Shown piece after piece: positions 1-9,400 of a stretch of DNA of 32,016 nucleotides. Location of the stretch: positions 1 to 32,016 of the forward strand of contig JAVBMB010000121.1 in assembly GCA_031552995.1 (NCBI GenBank), read 5' to 3'. This DNA comes from JAVBMB01 sp031552995. GTDB taxonomy: Bacteria; Bacillota; Clostridia; Oscillospirales; Butyricicoccaceae. A program made the translations under genes and the position numbers. Numbering within the stretch: the stretch's first letter is position 1; every line of letters starts with the position of its first letter. The notes under the pieces are model-generated. The model was not told the DNA's origin, made no database searches, and saw only the letters and a program-made list of their open reading frames with translations.

Positions 1-80
1 TGACGGCATGTGCCCTGCCGGCGTAAAATCTGCCTGCAGTCGCGGCATAAATGCCCGGCAGCCGCAAAGGGGTGAGGCAT

Positions 81-380
81 ATGCGGATTTATTCAAACCC
101 AAACAGCAAAAAGGTGCGCGGCAGCCACTTGCTGGAGGTGAGCTGCGCCTACTGCAAGTGTTTTATCGCTAAATACCAAAAGGTGGGCGAGAGCAACTTT
201 GTAAAGATGTACGACGAGAGAATATTAGAGGGTACAATCGATTTTTCGCGGTATCACGGAGCGCTGTTTTGTCCCTCCTGCGGCGCAAGGATTGCCACGC
301 GCTATATTACTAAAATGGATAAGCTCGTGGCGTACAGGCTTGTACCGTCAGCATTCCACAAGAAAAAGATAGAAAGATAG
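81..380 (+). CDS. Small zinc-ribbon protein, function unknown
   Basis: A basic protein of about 99 residues. Two cysteine pairs are visible: CAYC near residue 22 and CPSC near residue 64, the latter followed by GARIA. The spacing fits a split zinc ribbon that could bind nucleic acid or protein. I chose ATG 81 because a strong AAAGGGGTGAGG ribosome binding site lies just upstream; the in-frame ATG at 51 has none. There is no signal peptide or membrane segment. A hairpin directly follows the stop codon, so the gene is probably the end of its transcript. Similar short zinc-ribbon proteins occur in Clostridia, often near mobile DNA, but nothing here fixes a role. Confidence 0.7.
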   Translation: MRIYSNPNSKKVRGSHLLEVSCAYCKCFIAKYQKVGESNFVKMYDERILEGTIDFSRYHGALFCPSCGARIATRYITKMDKLVAYRLVPSAFHKKKIER

Positions 381-409
381 AAGCCGGGTGGCATACGCCA
401 CCCGGCTTC
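380..409 (+). terminator. GC-rich hairpin after the zinc-ribbon gene
   Basis: The arms GCCGGGTGGC and GCCACCCGGC with a 4-nt loop form a very stable stem that begins at the stop codon of the zinc-ribbon gene. There is no T-run on the plus side; on the minus side the flank is T-rich. The same 10-bp stem recurs at 581-604. It is probably a terminator or a dispersed hairpin unit. Confidence 0.55.
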
Positions 410-488
410 AGGCTGTCAAAGAAAGGTGTTCAGGTTTTTTGCATGAAAATTAACGTGATTAAAAGTTCCTAAACTCCCGCTTATAATC

Positions 489-522
489 AAAAATTCCGGG
501 AATTCATTTCCCGAGAATTTTT
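489..522. terminator. Bidirectional terminator-like hairpin
   Basis: AAAAATTCCGGGAA pairs with TTCCCG-A-GAATTTTT, with one bulged A and a short loop. The stem ends in a T-run on both strands. It lies between the convergent zinc-ribbon and MFS genes. Confidence 0.55.
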
Positions 523-542
523 ATCAAAATTGAAAATTGTCA

Positions 543-568
543 AAAAACCCTCAACGAAGTGGGTTTTT
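543..568. terminator. Bidirectional terminator for convergent genes
   Basis: AAAAACCC, a 10-nt loop and GGGTTTTT give T-tails in both directions. On the minus strand it follows the MFS gene. Confidence 0.6.
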
Positions 569-580
569 CGACATGCTGCA

Positions 581-604
581 GCCGGGTGGCAGACGCCACC
601 CGGC
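581..604. repeat. Second copy of the GCCGGGTGGC hairpin
   Basis: The 10-bp arms are identical to those of the hairpin at 382-407; the loop is AGAC instead of ATAC. It lies 19 nt beyond the MFS stop codon on the minus strand and may work with the hairpin at 543-568 in ending MFS transcription. Confidence 0.6.
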
Positions 605-622
605 TTTAAAATATAGAGGACA

Positions 623-1807
623 TCAGGCCCCGGCTTTTTTTGTGCGGCTGTGCCATGCGGAAAACAGCATAAAATATAGTGCGCATACAGCGCCAAGCAG
701 CGCATAGCCGGCAAATATTGAATAGCTCTCGCTGATATACCCAAAGCACAGGCCGATAATAATTGACAGCATACGCATCCCAAGCGAAGAAAACGATTCG
801 ACTGTGGCGCGGATATGGCTTTCGGTGCGGTGATGCAAATATCCGGCTATCAGCGGGTCGGCTACCCCGGTAAGCGCGCATACAAGCACCATCGGCGCGA
901 TGCACCATGTGCTGCGCAGCGCGGATATCGATATGTACCCCGCCGCGCTCAGAACTATCAGCCCCGACAGGATAGCTGTAAAGCTTAGCCGCTCCTTCAG
1001 CCTGTAGGCAAGCAGGTTGCCGGGAATCCGAATCAGAAGCAAAGCAGCGCCGACAACGCCGAAGAAGAGGACCGGGACGCCGATGCCTTCCAAGACAATC
1101 TGCCAAAACTCGTCCAGGTATATCATGCCGGCGCCAAGCACGGCGCCGGTCAGGCAATACAGCAGAACAAACGGTTGATCGCAGAATACCTGAAGCGACT
1201 GCCCGGCATACTGCCGCATGCCTGAAAGCTCGCCTGCCGGCTTTGTCATCATCGGCGGCTCCCGCAGCGTCAGCGTCACTATAAACGCGGCAAACATGCT
1301 TATGACGGACAGTATATAGTTGAACTCGAAACCAAAGAAGCCGGGCAAAACGCTGCCGCTCAGCGCCGCAATAAGTGCGCCGGTAAACTCCAGAGCGGAT
1401 ACCCTGCCGAGAACCCGTTCAAAGTCATTTTGCCTGCCCTCGGCAAGCAGCGAATCGTAGAGAAGCGCATTGCAGCTTCCGCTGGAAAAGGCCTTGCCGA
1501 CCCCCGCCAGGAAAACCGCCAGAGCAAAGTGCCAAAAGCTGTGCGCAAACAGCAGCAAAGCCAGTTCAAATACTTCAAGCGCGCAGTAAAGCGCAAGCAG
1601 CTTCTTGCGGCCGAACCTGTCGGCAAGTATGCCGGATGGGACTTCCAGAAGTACAACGGTTATGGCATAGATAATCTCGGCATAGACGACCATCTGTACC
1701 GTCATGCCGCGCTGCTGCCAGAACAGCCTCTCTATGACATACGCCGGTATCAGCGAGTGAAAAAATGATATGCAGTATTGTTTTTTTACATTACTCAAAA
1801 AGCCCAT
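623..1807 (-). CDS. MFS transporter, probable drug efflux
   Basis: This 394-residue protein has the length and hydrophobic pattern of a 12-helix major facilitator. Near residues 60-70 it carries GILADRFGRKKLL, which matches the MFS loop 2-3 signature (G-x-x-x-D-R-x-G-R-[KR]). MFS proteins of this type usually exchange a small molecule for protons across the cytoplasmic membrane. The substrate cannot be read from the sequence. Efflux of an inhibitor is an inference from the upstream arrangement: a strong promoter (1944-1972), an 8-codon leader ORF (1881-1907) and a hairpin that buries the GAAAGGAAG ribosome binding site (1809-1844). That layout is typical of antibiotic-induced resistance genes. 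The gene is monocistronic and convergent with the zinc-ribbon gene. Confidence 0.9.
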   Translation of the reverse strand: MGFLSNVKKQYCISFFHSLIPAYVIERLFWQQRGMTVQMVVYAEIIYAITVVLLEVPSGILADRFGRKKLLALYCALEVFELALLLFAHSFWHFALAVFLAGVGKAFSSGSCNALLYDSLLAEGRQNDFERVLGRVSALEFTGALIAALSGSVLPGFFGFEFNYILSVISMFAAFIVTLTLREPPMMTKPAGELSGMRQYAGQSLQVFCDQPFVLLYCLTGAVLGAGMIYLDEFWQIVLEGIGVPVLFFGVVGAALLLIRIPGNLLAYRLKERLSFTAILSGLIVLSAAGYISISALRSTWCIAPMVLVCALTGVADPLIAGYLHHRTESHIRATVESFSSLGMRMLSIIIGLCFGYISESYSIFAGYALLGAVCALYFMLFSAWHSRTKKAGA

Positions 1808-1808
1808 T

Positions 1809-1844
1809 TTATCTTCCTTTCAATGATATTTGACGGGAAGATAA
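1809..1844 (-). promoter_or_regulatory. Hairpin sequestering the MFS ribosome binding site
   Basis: In the minus-strand RNA, TTATCTTCC (1844 to 1836) is perfectly complementary over 9 nt to GGAAGATAA (1817 to 1809). The second segment contains the Shine-Dalgarno sequence and ends two bases before the MFS ATG. The loop is 18 nt. The first arm overlaps by 3 nt a second element, GGTATTA (1848-1842), which can pair with TAATACC inside the leader ORF (1902-1896). The two pairings therefore partly compete, as expected of translational attenuators. The direction of control is not certain from sequence. Confidence 0.6.
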
Positions 1845-1880
1845 TACCGGCGGCGCGCGGGGCCATATTCGCGATAAGCA

Positions 1881-1907
1881 TCAACAGGGAGCGCGGGTAT
1901 TAATCAC
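1881..1907 (-). CDS. Putative 8-residue leader peptide MINTRAPC
   Basis: A GTG codon follows a strong GGAGGTGG ribosome binding site (1920-1913) by five bases. It opens the short frame MINTRAPC, ending at TGA. It lies about 30 nt inside the predicted transcript and 73 nt before the MFS start codon. Codons 2-4 contain TAATACC, which can pair with GGTATTA near the MFS start. Such peptides can stall ribosomes in response to a drug or amino acid shortage and so open a downstream ribosome binding site. No family match is claimed; coding is inferred from the ribosome binding site and the RNA pairing. Confidence 0.5.
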   Translation of the reverse strand: MINTRAPC

Positions 1908-1943
1908 GGCTTCCACCTCCGAAGTAGCTGGAATATAGATTTC

Positions 1944-1972
1944 ATTCTACCACGTGTGTTATGCCGTTGCAA
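1944..1972 (-). promoter_or_regulatory. Sigma-70-type promoter of leader ORF and MFS gene
   Basis: On the minus strand TTGCAA (1972-1967) and TAGAAT (1949-1944) are separated by exactly 17 bp. Transcription would start near 1937, giving an untranslated leader of about 130 nt before the MFS gene. The palindrome CACGTG lies within the spacer. Confidence 0.65.
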
Positions 1973-2533
1973 GATTGGATCGGAGGGTTTCTTAACCGGG
2001 CGGCCAATATAAATATCTGCTCCAACTTTTGAAGATTAGCGATAGCAGAGGCGGTCGGGATGATAAAATAAATTAGTCGGCGCGCAAACAAAATTAAAAA
2101 GCAAAATATTTACCATAGAAAATGCCGTGGTTACATATTTAAGTACAATTTGCGCTATATTGTTTAATTTGCATCAAGCGATATATGCCTTAAAGCCTAT
2201 TTCCGCAAGATTATTGGCGTTGTGCAAGTACGCATTTAGAAGAATAACGAAATGATTATCATTTTGAGAAAAAAGTTACATCTGATTTTGTTGCAATAAA
2301 GTTATTTTTAGAAACACGAAGGTTACATGTAATAATGTAATCCTATTTTAGTGTCCAAAAATGAAAAAAATCCTTGCAAGATTGGAAAATATTAGGGATT
2401 GTAAGGTTACATAATTATCTGAAAAAATGATAATGTTTTTGAAATGCACAAATCAGGTTATATATGCGTAACGAGCACGCGCTATCTTAGATTGATGATC
2501 CAATAAAGATATTTTCTCAAAATTGGTGGGCTA
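1973..2533. other. AT-rich gene-free region with repeated GGTTACAT motifs
   Basis: About 560 bp carry no convincing gene. GGTTACAT occurs at 2129, 2321 and 2405, and GTTACAT at 2275. The copy at 2321 is part of an inverted repeat TTACAT-N6-ATGTAA (2323-2340). A 13-bp palindrome AATGATTATCATT (2251-2263) resembles the core of a Fur-family box. TTGCAAGATTGGA occurs at 1967 (overlapping the MFS -35 region) and again at 2374. These look like operator sites for the flanking genes, but no regulator is identified. Confidence 0.4.
2439..2466 (+). promoter_or_regulatory. Possible promoter of the lipoprotein gene
   Basis: TTGAAA (2439-2444) and TATATG (2461-2466) are 16 bp apart, about 70 bp before the start codon. 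ATGATAATG lies immediately upstream of the -35 box. The match is moderate. Confidence 0.35.
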
Positions 2534-3376
2534 ATGAAAAAATTGTTTTCGCTGGTTTCGATTCTCGCGATGCTTCTGGCGGGATGCGGGCAAAATCAAC
2601 CAAATGGAGCGACGGCCGCGTCAGCCGACACCACTGCAGCGCAGGAGACTGTCACCGCAACCGAGAGGGATCCCGACATGCCCGCCTCGCTGATTGTCGG
2701 GGTAGCTGATGTCGACTTGCCTCCGCATACATACACAGACCGGCAGGGTGATGCGCTTACAGGTTTTGAGGTCGATTTGATAAATGCAATCGCCGAAAGG
2801 CTGGATATCAAAGTAACGCTTTTGCAGATTGCGCAGGAAGAGTTGGAATCCGCACTGGACCACAGAAAAATCGATGCAATATTAGGCAACATCAGCTGCA
2901 CAAATGAAAATAAGCTTGCTATGGCTCTGACTAACCCGTACATAACCATACCACAAGTGTTGATTACCAGGACGGATTCGCTCGTCACCGCCATGGAGGA
3001 TTTATCGGGAAAGAACATCGCGGTCGTGATGGACACCCCGGCCGCGCGGTTGACGGCCGACAACTATTTCGAAGTGACGTTTGGAGTCATCAGCTCGCCC
3101 AAGGACTGGTTGATACCGATAAACGAACTATCTGACGGCACAGTGTCGGCAATTGTTGCCGACGGTGCAATGGCACAGTATATGCTGGAAAGGCTTGGTG
3201 ATGGATATGCGGTTTCACCGAATCCCGTGGCGGAAGTGGATTACTCAATCGCATTACGCCGCGAGGATGACAAACCATGCCTGACTATATCACGAGCAAT
3301 TGATGAAATGTACACGGATGGTACGCTGAGCGCACTTTCGGAGAAATGGTTCGGGAAGGACTATTACTCCCGGTGA
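2534..3376 (+). CDS. Amino-acid-type solute-binding lipoprotein, orphan
   Basis: The 280-residue protein begins with a lipoprotein signal: a KK N-terminus, a hydrophobic stretch and lipobox LAGC, placing the lipidated Cys at residue 18. A Thr/Ala-rich linker follows. The rest resembles the family 3 periplasmic-type binding proteins for polar amino acids: LIVGVADVDLPPHTY, GFEVDLINAIAERL and IDAILGNISCT, ending in LSEKWFGKDYY. It would sit on the outer face of the membrane and bind a small amino-acid-like ligand. No permease or ATPase gene is adjacent. It may serve a transporter encoded elsewhere or act as a sensor. The next gene, a giant adhesin, starts 92 bp later with no terminator between, so co-transcription is plausible. 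The ribosome binding site GGTGGG is modest. Confidence 0.85.
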   Translation: MKKLFSLVSILAMLLAGCGQNQPNGATAASADTTAAQETVTATERDPDMPASLIVGVADVDLPPHTYTDRQGDALTGFEVDLINAIAERLDIKVTLLQIAQEELESALDHRKIDAILGNISCTNENKLAMALTNPYITIPQVLITRTDSLVTAMEDLSGKNIAVVMDTPAARLTADNYFEVTFGVISSPKDWLIPINELSDGTVSAIVADGAMAQYMLERLGDGYAVSPNPVAEVDYSIALRREDDKPCLTISRAIDEMYTDGTLSALSEKWFGKDYYSR

Positions 3377-3468
3377 CATGTGATAAAGACACATCAAAGA
3401 TCGACATCTAAGGAAACAGCCAATAATTATAGTTTGGATATAAATAGTTTGAAAGGATGACACCAACC

Positions 3469-6400
3469 ATGAAAACGAGGATGACGAAGCGGCTGCTTAG
3501 TTTTCTCTTGGCGACACTCATGGCAACGAGTATGCTGCCAGGCAATGCTTTGGCGGGTACCGGCACAGCAGGAGACCCGTTTGTTCACGACGGGAACTTG
3601 AACATCACGACTCCGACAAGCGGAGACACCGGCAACACTGCGCAGTTCCCTGTATATCCTGACCCCGGCGCTATCTTTACATATAAAGATGCCGGCTGGG
3701 AGGATAACACCTATGCAAGAGTAGGGCTGACTGTGGCAGGCATACCTGCGCCCAAGGGGGTGGATGTCGTCGTAGTGCTGGACAAAACCGGCAGTATGAC
3801 GTACACGTTCGGGTGTATGAATCCCGATCACTACAGGACATTTATCTTTAAAAAGACCGTAAGCTATCAGTACAGTACAAGCTCGTCCGGCGGAAACTGG
3901 GTTACAGATACCAGGGAGCTTACCGTTTCAATCAGAGAGCATAAGGCAAGCAACAGCTCCACATATTACAGAGAAGGTGCCACAGTCGAGGGGTACTTGA
4001 AAACTACGACGAACGGCACCGAGATTCAAAGATACAGGCGCGCGGACGGCTACACGGAATGGAATGCCAATCAGTGGGTCTCATCAGATAGTTCAAAAAA
4101 CTATCTAAGAGCTGTTTTTCGCAACGAGAGATCAAATACTGTCGGAGGTACTTCAATAACTTTCCCGACGGATAACGACGATCTGCCGAATTTTAATCCC
4201 AATTACACTGACAGCCATGGCTACAACACAAGCACCGCCGGCGGATGTATCAGCAAATCCGCAGCGCTGCGCAGCGCCGCGACTGACTTTATCGACACCC
4301 TGTTTACGCCGTTTACATATACGGATAAAGAAGGGCAGCTCCATTCGGTCGCAAGCGATAACAGGCTGGCGGTCGTCTCTTTTAATACGACCGCTCAAAA
4401 ACACGGAGTCAGCGATTATTTTTACAGCGTATCGGGCAAAGATACGCTGAAAGGGTTCGTCAACGCTGTTGACGGTGTGGTTGATCAGGCCACATACTAC
4501 GCCACAGCGCTGGATGCCGCCAGAAGCGTCATCAATGGCAGGACCAACAAGACTCGCGATGTTTTTGTGGTGTTTATGAGTGACGGCGCGCCGTCGAACT
4601 CAGGCACAACCGAGACGGCAGCTACAAGAACGACAGCTGCGACTAATTTGAAAGCGGCTGCCAATGGAATATACACTATTGGGTTCCTCGTCAATGCCGC
4701 AGGCAAGAACGAGCTTGAGAAAATTGTCGAAAGCCCGGGCTATTATGTCTCAGCCTCGAACAAGGCCGAGCTTACAACGGCGTTTAACGTAATTGCCGCG
4801 GCCTTAAAGCAAGCCGGCAAGGATGCGGTTGTAACAGACGAAATCAGCCAGTACTTCAATCTTGTTTTCGATGCGTCACATCCGATAACAATCACGCATG
4901 GAAGCGGCGCGCCTATTGTAATTACAACCACAGCCCAAGCCACTGCGAACGGCATTACACTCAGCAAAAACGGGTTAAATGATGTCGTTAAGTGGACTGT
5001 CGGCAATATTACACAGCAAGAGACAAAAATAGAATATTATGTGAAGATAAGGAGCGGCACGGCAGGAGACGCGTCTTATCCAACAAATACTTATGCAAGA
5101 GTTGATTATACAAACTATAACGACAAGAGCAGCCGCATGTTCTTCCGCGAGCCGACGCTGCCGTATCCGGGCGGTCAGATTCGTGTCGTCTACCTTCGCG
5201 TAAACGCAGAGGGTGTTCCGATTGCGGCGGACGGCACACCTCTCTATGAGCTTTCCGCTATATTTGCGGGGGCGAAACTCGGGGAGTATTATCGAGACAG
5301 CAGCGGCGCCCTTGTTCCTGGAGGCCGTAACCTAACGTTTGGCACATACGATGTGACGGCCGCGCCGACTATCACCGTCGCCGGCGGAACATATAGTCTG
5401 CTTAACGGAGGCACGATTGGCGCCATCCCAACCGGGACGACAAGCACGGCGACAGTTCCCGTTACAATTGCGGCTGGGGAGCATGCAGTCAAGGTAGTTT
5501 ATTACGGCTATTGCCCTAAATCCTCACTTACTGTAACAAAGGATGTTCTCGATTACCAGGGCAACCCGACAACCGATACCACAGGCTTTACAATAAATGT
5601 CAAGGGTACCGGGCTCCCCGACATCGGCGTCAGCAGAACTATTACTGAAGGTGTCGTCACGGAAATTCCTGGTGTCGTGGCCGGCGGAACATACACTATC
5701 TCCGAGACCTCAGAGACGGGCTATATTATGTATGTGAACGGTTCGCCGGTAACGGAGCCGAATAATAAGGTTACCGTGACGCTAAGTTATTCCGGCATAG
5801 ATATTGCACAGTATGTAACTATAACAAACCGCCAGCAGGTGCAGTCTTATAAAGTTGAGTACTATAAAGACGATATTTCTGTTGCGGGCAACAAGCTGGG
5901 AGAATTGACCGGCTTGGCAAAAGCGGTCGGTACTCAGCTGACCGATGAGATAATCGCCGGGGATCTTGATGACGGCGCAACATCATGGCTTGACAGATAT
6001 AAACCAAGCGGCTATCAAAGCGGCGTGAATCAGACGATTCCGTTGCCGGTTATAAGTTTTGATGCAGCCAATAATGTAGTTAAAGTGCTGTATTTGAAGG
6101 CAAGCTACACATACAGCGAGACGCACGTATACGACGGAGTTGTGGATGCGGCGTACACGGTAAATGAATCGCGCGCGTTCGGCGCGAGCATCGACTCTGC
6201 GAAGCACGACAAGGTCGGGTTTACGCTGACCGGAATTACAACGAACGCCGGAACGAAGGATGAGACGGCGGGGACTGTGACTGGCACGATGCCTGCCGGA
6301 AACGTTGAGGTTGTGTACGTTTACACGAGGAACAGCTACAAGCTGACAGTGCAGCACGTGTACTATGACGGTGATGTTGTGGCAGACACCACGCAGACTT

Positions 6401-9400
6401 CTGAATCCGTTACCTTCAGCACAGAGGTCACCAAAGGTCAGTTAGAGAGACAGTACTACACGCTCGGCACAGCCGAATCGGATATTACCGTCGACCCGAC
6501 AACTGCGGGAACAGGCAATCTGGCTGCAAAAAATGCAACGGTTGTCATGCCTGCGGGCGATGTTACCATCACATTCAAGTATTATCGCGATTCTGCCGAC
6601 CTGATAGTGACGAAAGAATATATCGGTGGCCTTACACATGACCCGGTTGATGTAAAACTGCAGGTTTATAGCATCCTGTCGGGCTGGCAGGATATGGACG
6701 GCAGAACAGCAACACTTGCTGCTACAAACGACCCTGCGTGGACAGCTGTATTCGCTGACCTTGAATGCGGATACACCTACAGAGTGGTCGAAATTGATGT
6801 CCCGACCGGATACAGCGACAGCTACTCACCAGAGACAGTTCTGCTAACCAAAGAGGGAGCGGAAATCGCAATTACGAACACGCGCGACCTGGGCGAGCTT
6901 GAAATCATCAAATACGCCAGAGGCGGACACAGTGATGATGAGTTTAAGTTCCTGGTCACATTCACAGGCCTTGACGCACTGGAGCTTGAGGTAACGGACG
7001 CGCGGGGCAACAGGACGGAAACAGTAGTCGACGGTGCCATCTACGTCTATGCGACGGTCGGAACGAAGGCAGTAATCAGCGGGATCCCGACCGGAGCCGG
7101 ATACACGGTCGAGGAGGTTGAAATCCCGAGCGGGTATAAGCTGGAGCTGGTGAACCTGATTGCGGTCGACCCGCAGGACGCCGATTCCTACATTGCCTTG
7201 GGCACAATCACTACAGACGGCGCATCTGCCAAGTTCTCGAACTCTTACAGCGGCGGCAGCTTTGTAAAAGAAGCTGACAAGACGATTTATGAGGACAGCG
7301 AGACTATTTATTACACCATTAAGTTCTCTAACACAGGCAACACGACACTTACTAACCTTATTGTAACGGACGACAAGGCCGGCTTTACACAGACGGTCGA
7401 CACACTTGAGCCGGGCAAGACTCTCGTATTCAGCGGGTTAACCGATGCCGAGCTGGCTGACAGGGGAGTCATTGGAGAACAGTACATTATCTTCTCCGAA
7501 ATCGAGCTGCTTCAGTACGAGGTCGCTACGACAGACACAGTAGTAAAGAACACCGCCAAGATAACATATCTTGACGGTGAGCAGGAGAAGAGCGTGACGG
7601 CAGACAATATCGTCAAAGTCGCCAGAATTGAGGTTATCAAGGAAGTTAACAAACTGAATTTCTTCGCTGGTCAGACGGCGACATACACCATCACAGTTAC
7701 AAATACCGGTGCCGTTGACCTTGTAAACGTAGTTGTCACGGACGAAGCACTCGGATTCAGCGACGCTATCGATAAGTTGGGAATAGGAGAGTCGGAAGTA
7801 TATGACAGCGGGCTGAGCTATCTTACAAATGCCGAGGTGCTGAGCTTCACCAACACTGCAGAGGCGACCGGCCAGTACGAAACCGGCAAGGTAGAAGACG
7901 ATGTACCGGTGATGGGTGAGGTTTACGACGATGACAGCGTGGCAATCCAGGTGGTTACGCTTACAGCCGGGCAGATTGCGGTCAGCAAGTCTGTCGAGGC
8001 GTCAAGATTCTCGCCGGAGCTTGATCTGACATACGCATTCGAGCTGGAGCTTGAGCTTCAGAACTGGCAGCCGGACTACACGACACCGGCATATGCCGCG
8101 GCGCGCGAGCTGGAGTCAAAGTATAGCGACGCGTCTGCGTTGCTTGAGGCGCTGGGCTATACAGCCGATGACGCTAACAGATATTCCGAATTGTATCGGA
8201 GCCTTACGGAAGCAATAGACGCACTCGAAGACATTGATGCTATTAAGGGCGCAGCCGAAGCGGCAAAAGATGCGGTTATCAACGACGCAAAAGCCGCCGC
8301 AGGGCAGGTCGCGTATGACGCGCTAATCGACGGATTCAAGGCGGATGCCAAGCTAGCCGCATATGACGAAGCGTTCGGTGCATTTGACCTTGCCGCAGCC
8401 GAGGCCGGCGAGCTTGATGCCATAGCGAGCGCGGAGGCTGACGATGCCGAGGCACTCGGACTCGATTGGCAGGAAGCCTATGATGCTGCCGCAGGCAATC
8501 AGACAAACATCGATACAGCCAAAGCCCGCGCGGAAGCGGCGCGTAATGAAGCGGCTAAAGGCGCAGCGACAGCCGCAGAAACCGGCTTTGCCGCAAGTGC
8601 CGAGCAAGAGATACTGGCAGAGGCCGCAAGAACAGACGCGATGACAGATTTTGTCCCAGATACTAAGACGCTGGAAGAGGCTCAGGACGCGTACGATGCA
8701 ACGTTTGACGGCGCTGACGGCATAGCGCAGTTGCATGAAGCGTTTGACGCCGAAGAGGCGGTTATCAAGCACAAGGAGTATCTGAGGCTTAAGGGAGAAA
8801 GCGACAAGGCATACGACAGCTGGCAGAATGAGCTGGCCAGGGTCGGCGCCGAGCTTGGAGAAGTTCAGGGCGGCGACGGAATCATCGCGCCTCAGGGCGT
8901 GGATGGCCCGGTTGCCGGTGAAGGAACGTTGACGTATACACTGTATCTCAAGGACGGCGAGAACGTAATCTTCTCCGGCGTACCTGACGGCACAGCGTAT
9001 AGGCTTAACGAAATAGGGTACCTTGGCGGAGAATCCGGAGAACAGATAATTGGCTTTGACGACGGCACATACCCGACGGTTCAGCTCATCAACGGCGAGT
9101 TCGTCAATGAAGAGAACACCGGCGGAACGACAGAGACGGGCAGCGGAACGCTGCTGGAATATACGAATATCTACAACACGCTTACTGTAATGAAGAGGTT
9201 CTCCGGCACGAGCAGCAAGTTTGAAGTGACGGTTCAGCTGTACAATGTAGTCGAGGGTGAGCGCGTAGCGGTCGGGGATCCGGTTAAGCTCAATGCCGGA
9301 AACGACTGGATACACATCTACAGAGATCTTGAAGACGGCGAGTATATCGTGCTGGAAACTTCAAGGCACGCGAACTACAGGACCAGCTACAGCAACGGCA

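Noticed and set aside
1..80. End of an upstream gene at the left edge
   Set aside because: A TGA at position 1 and some GC-rich sequence are not enough to support a coding end.
8353..9315. Long open frame on the minus strand opposite the adhesin
   Set aside because: It lies fully within the adhesin, has no ribosome binding site or recognisable domain, and its openness follows from the biased codon use of the Ala/Asp/Glu-rich repeat.
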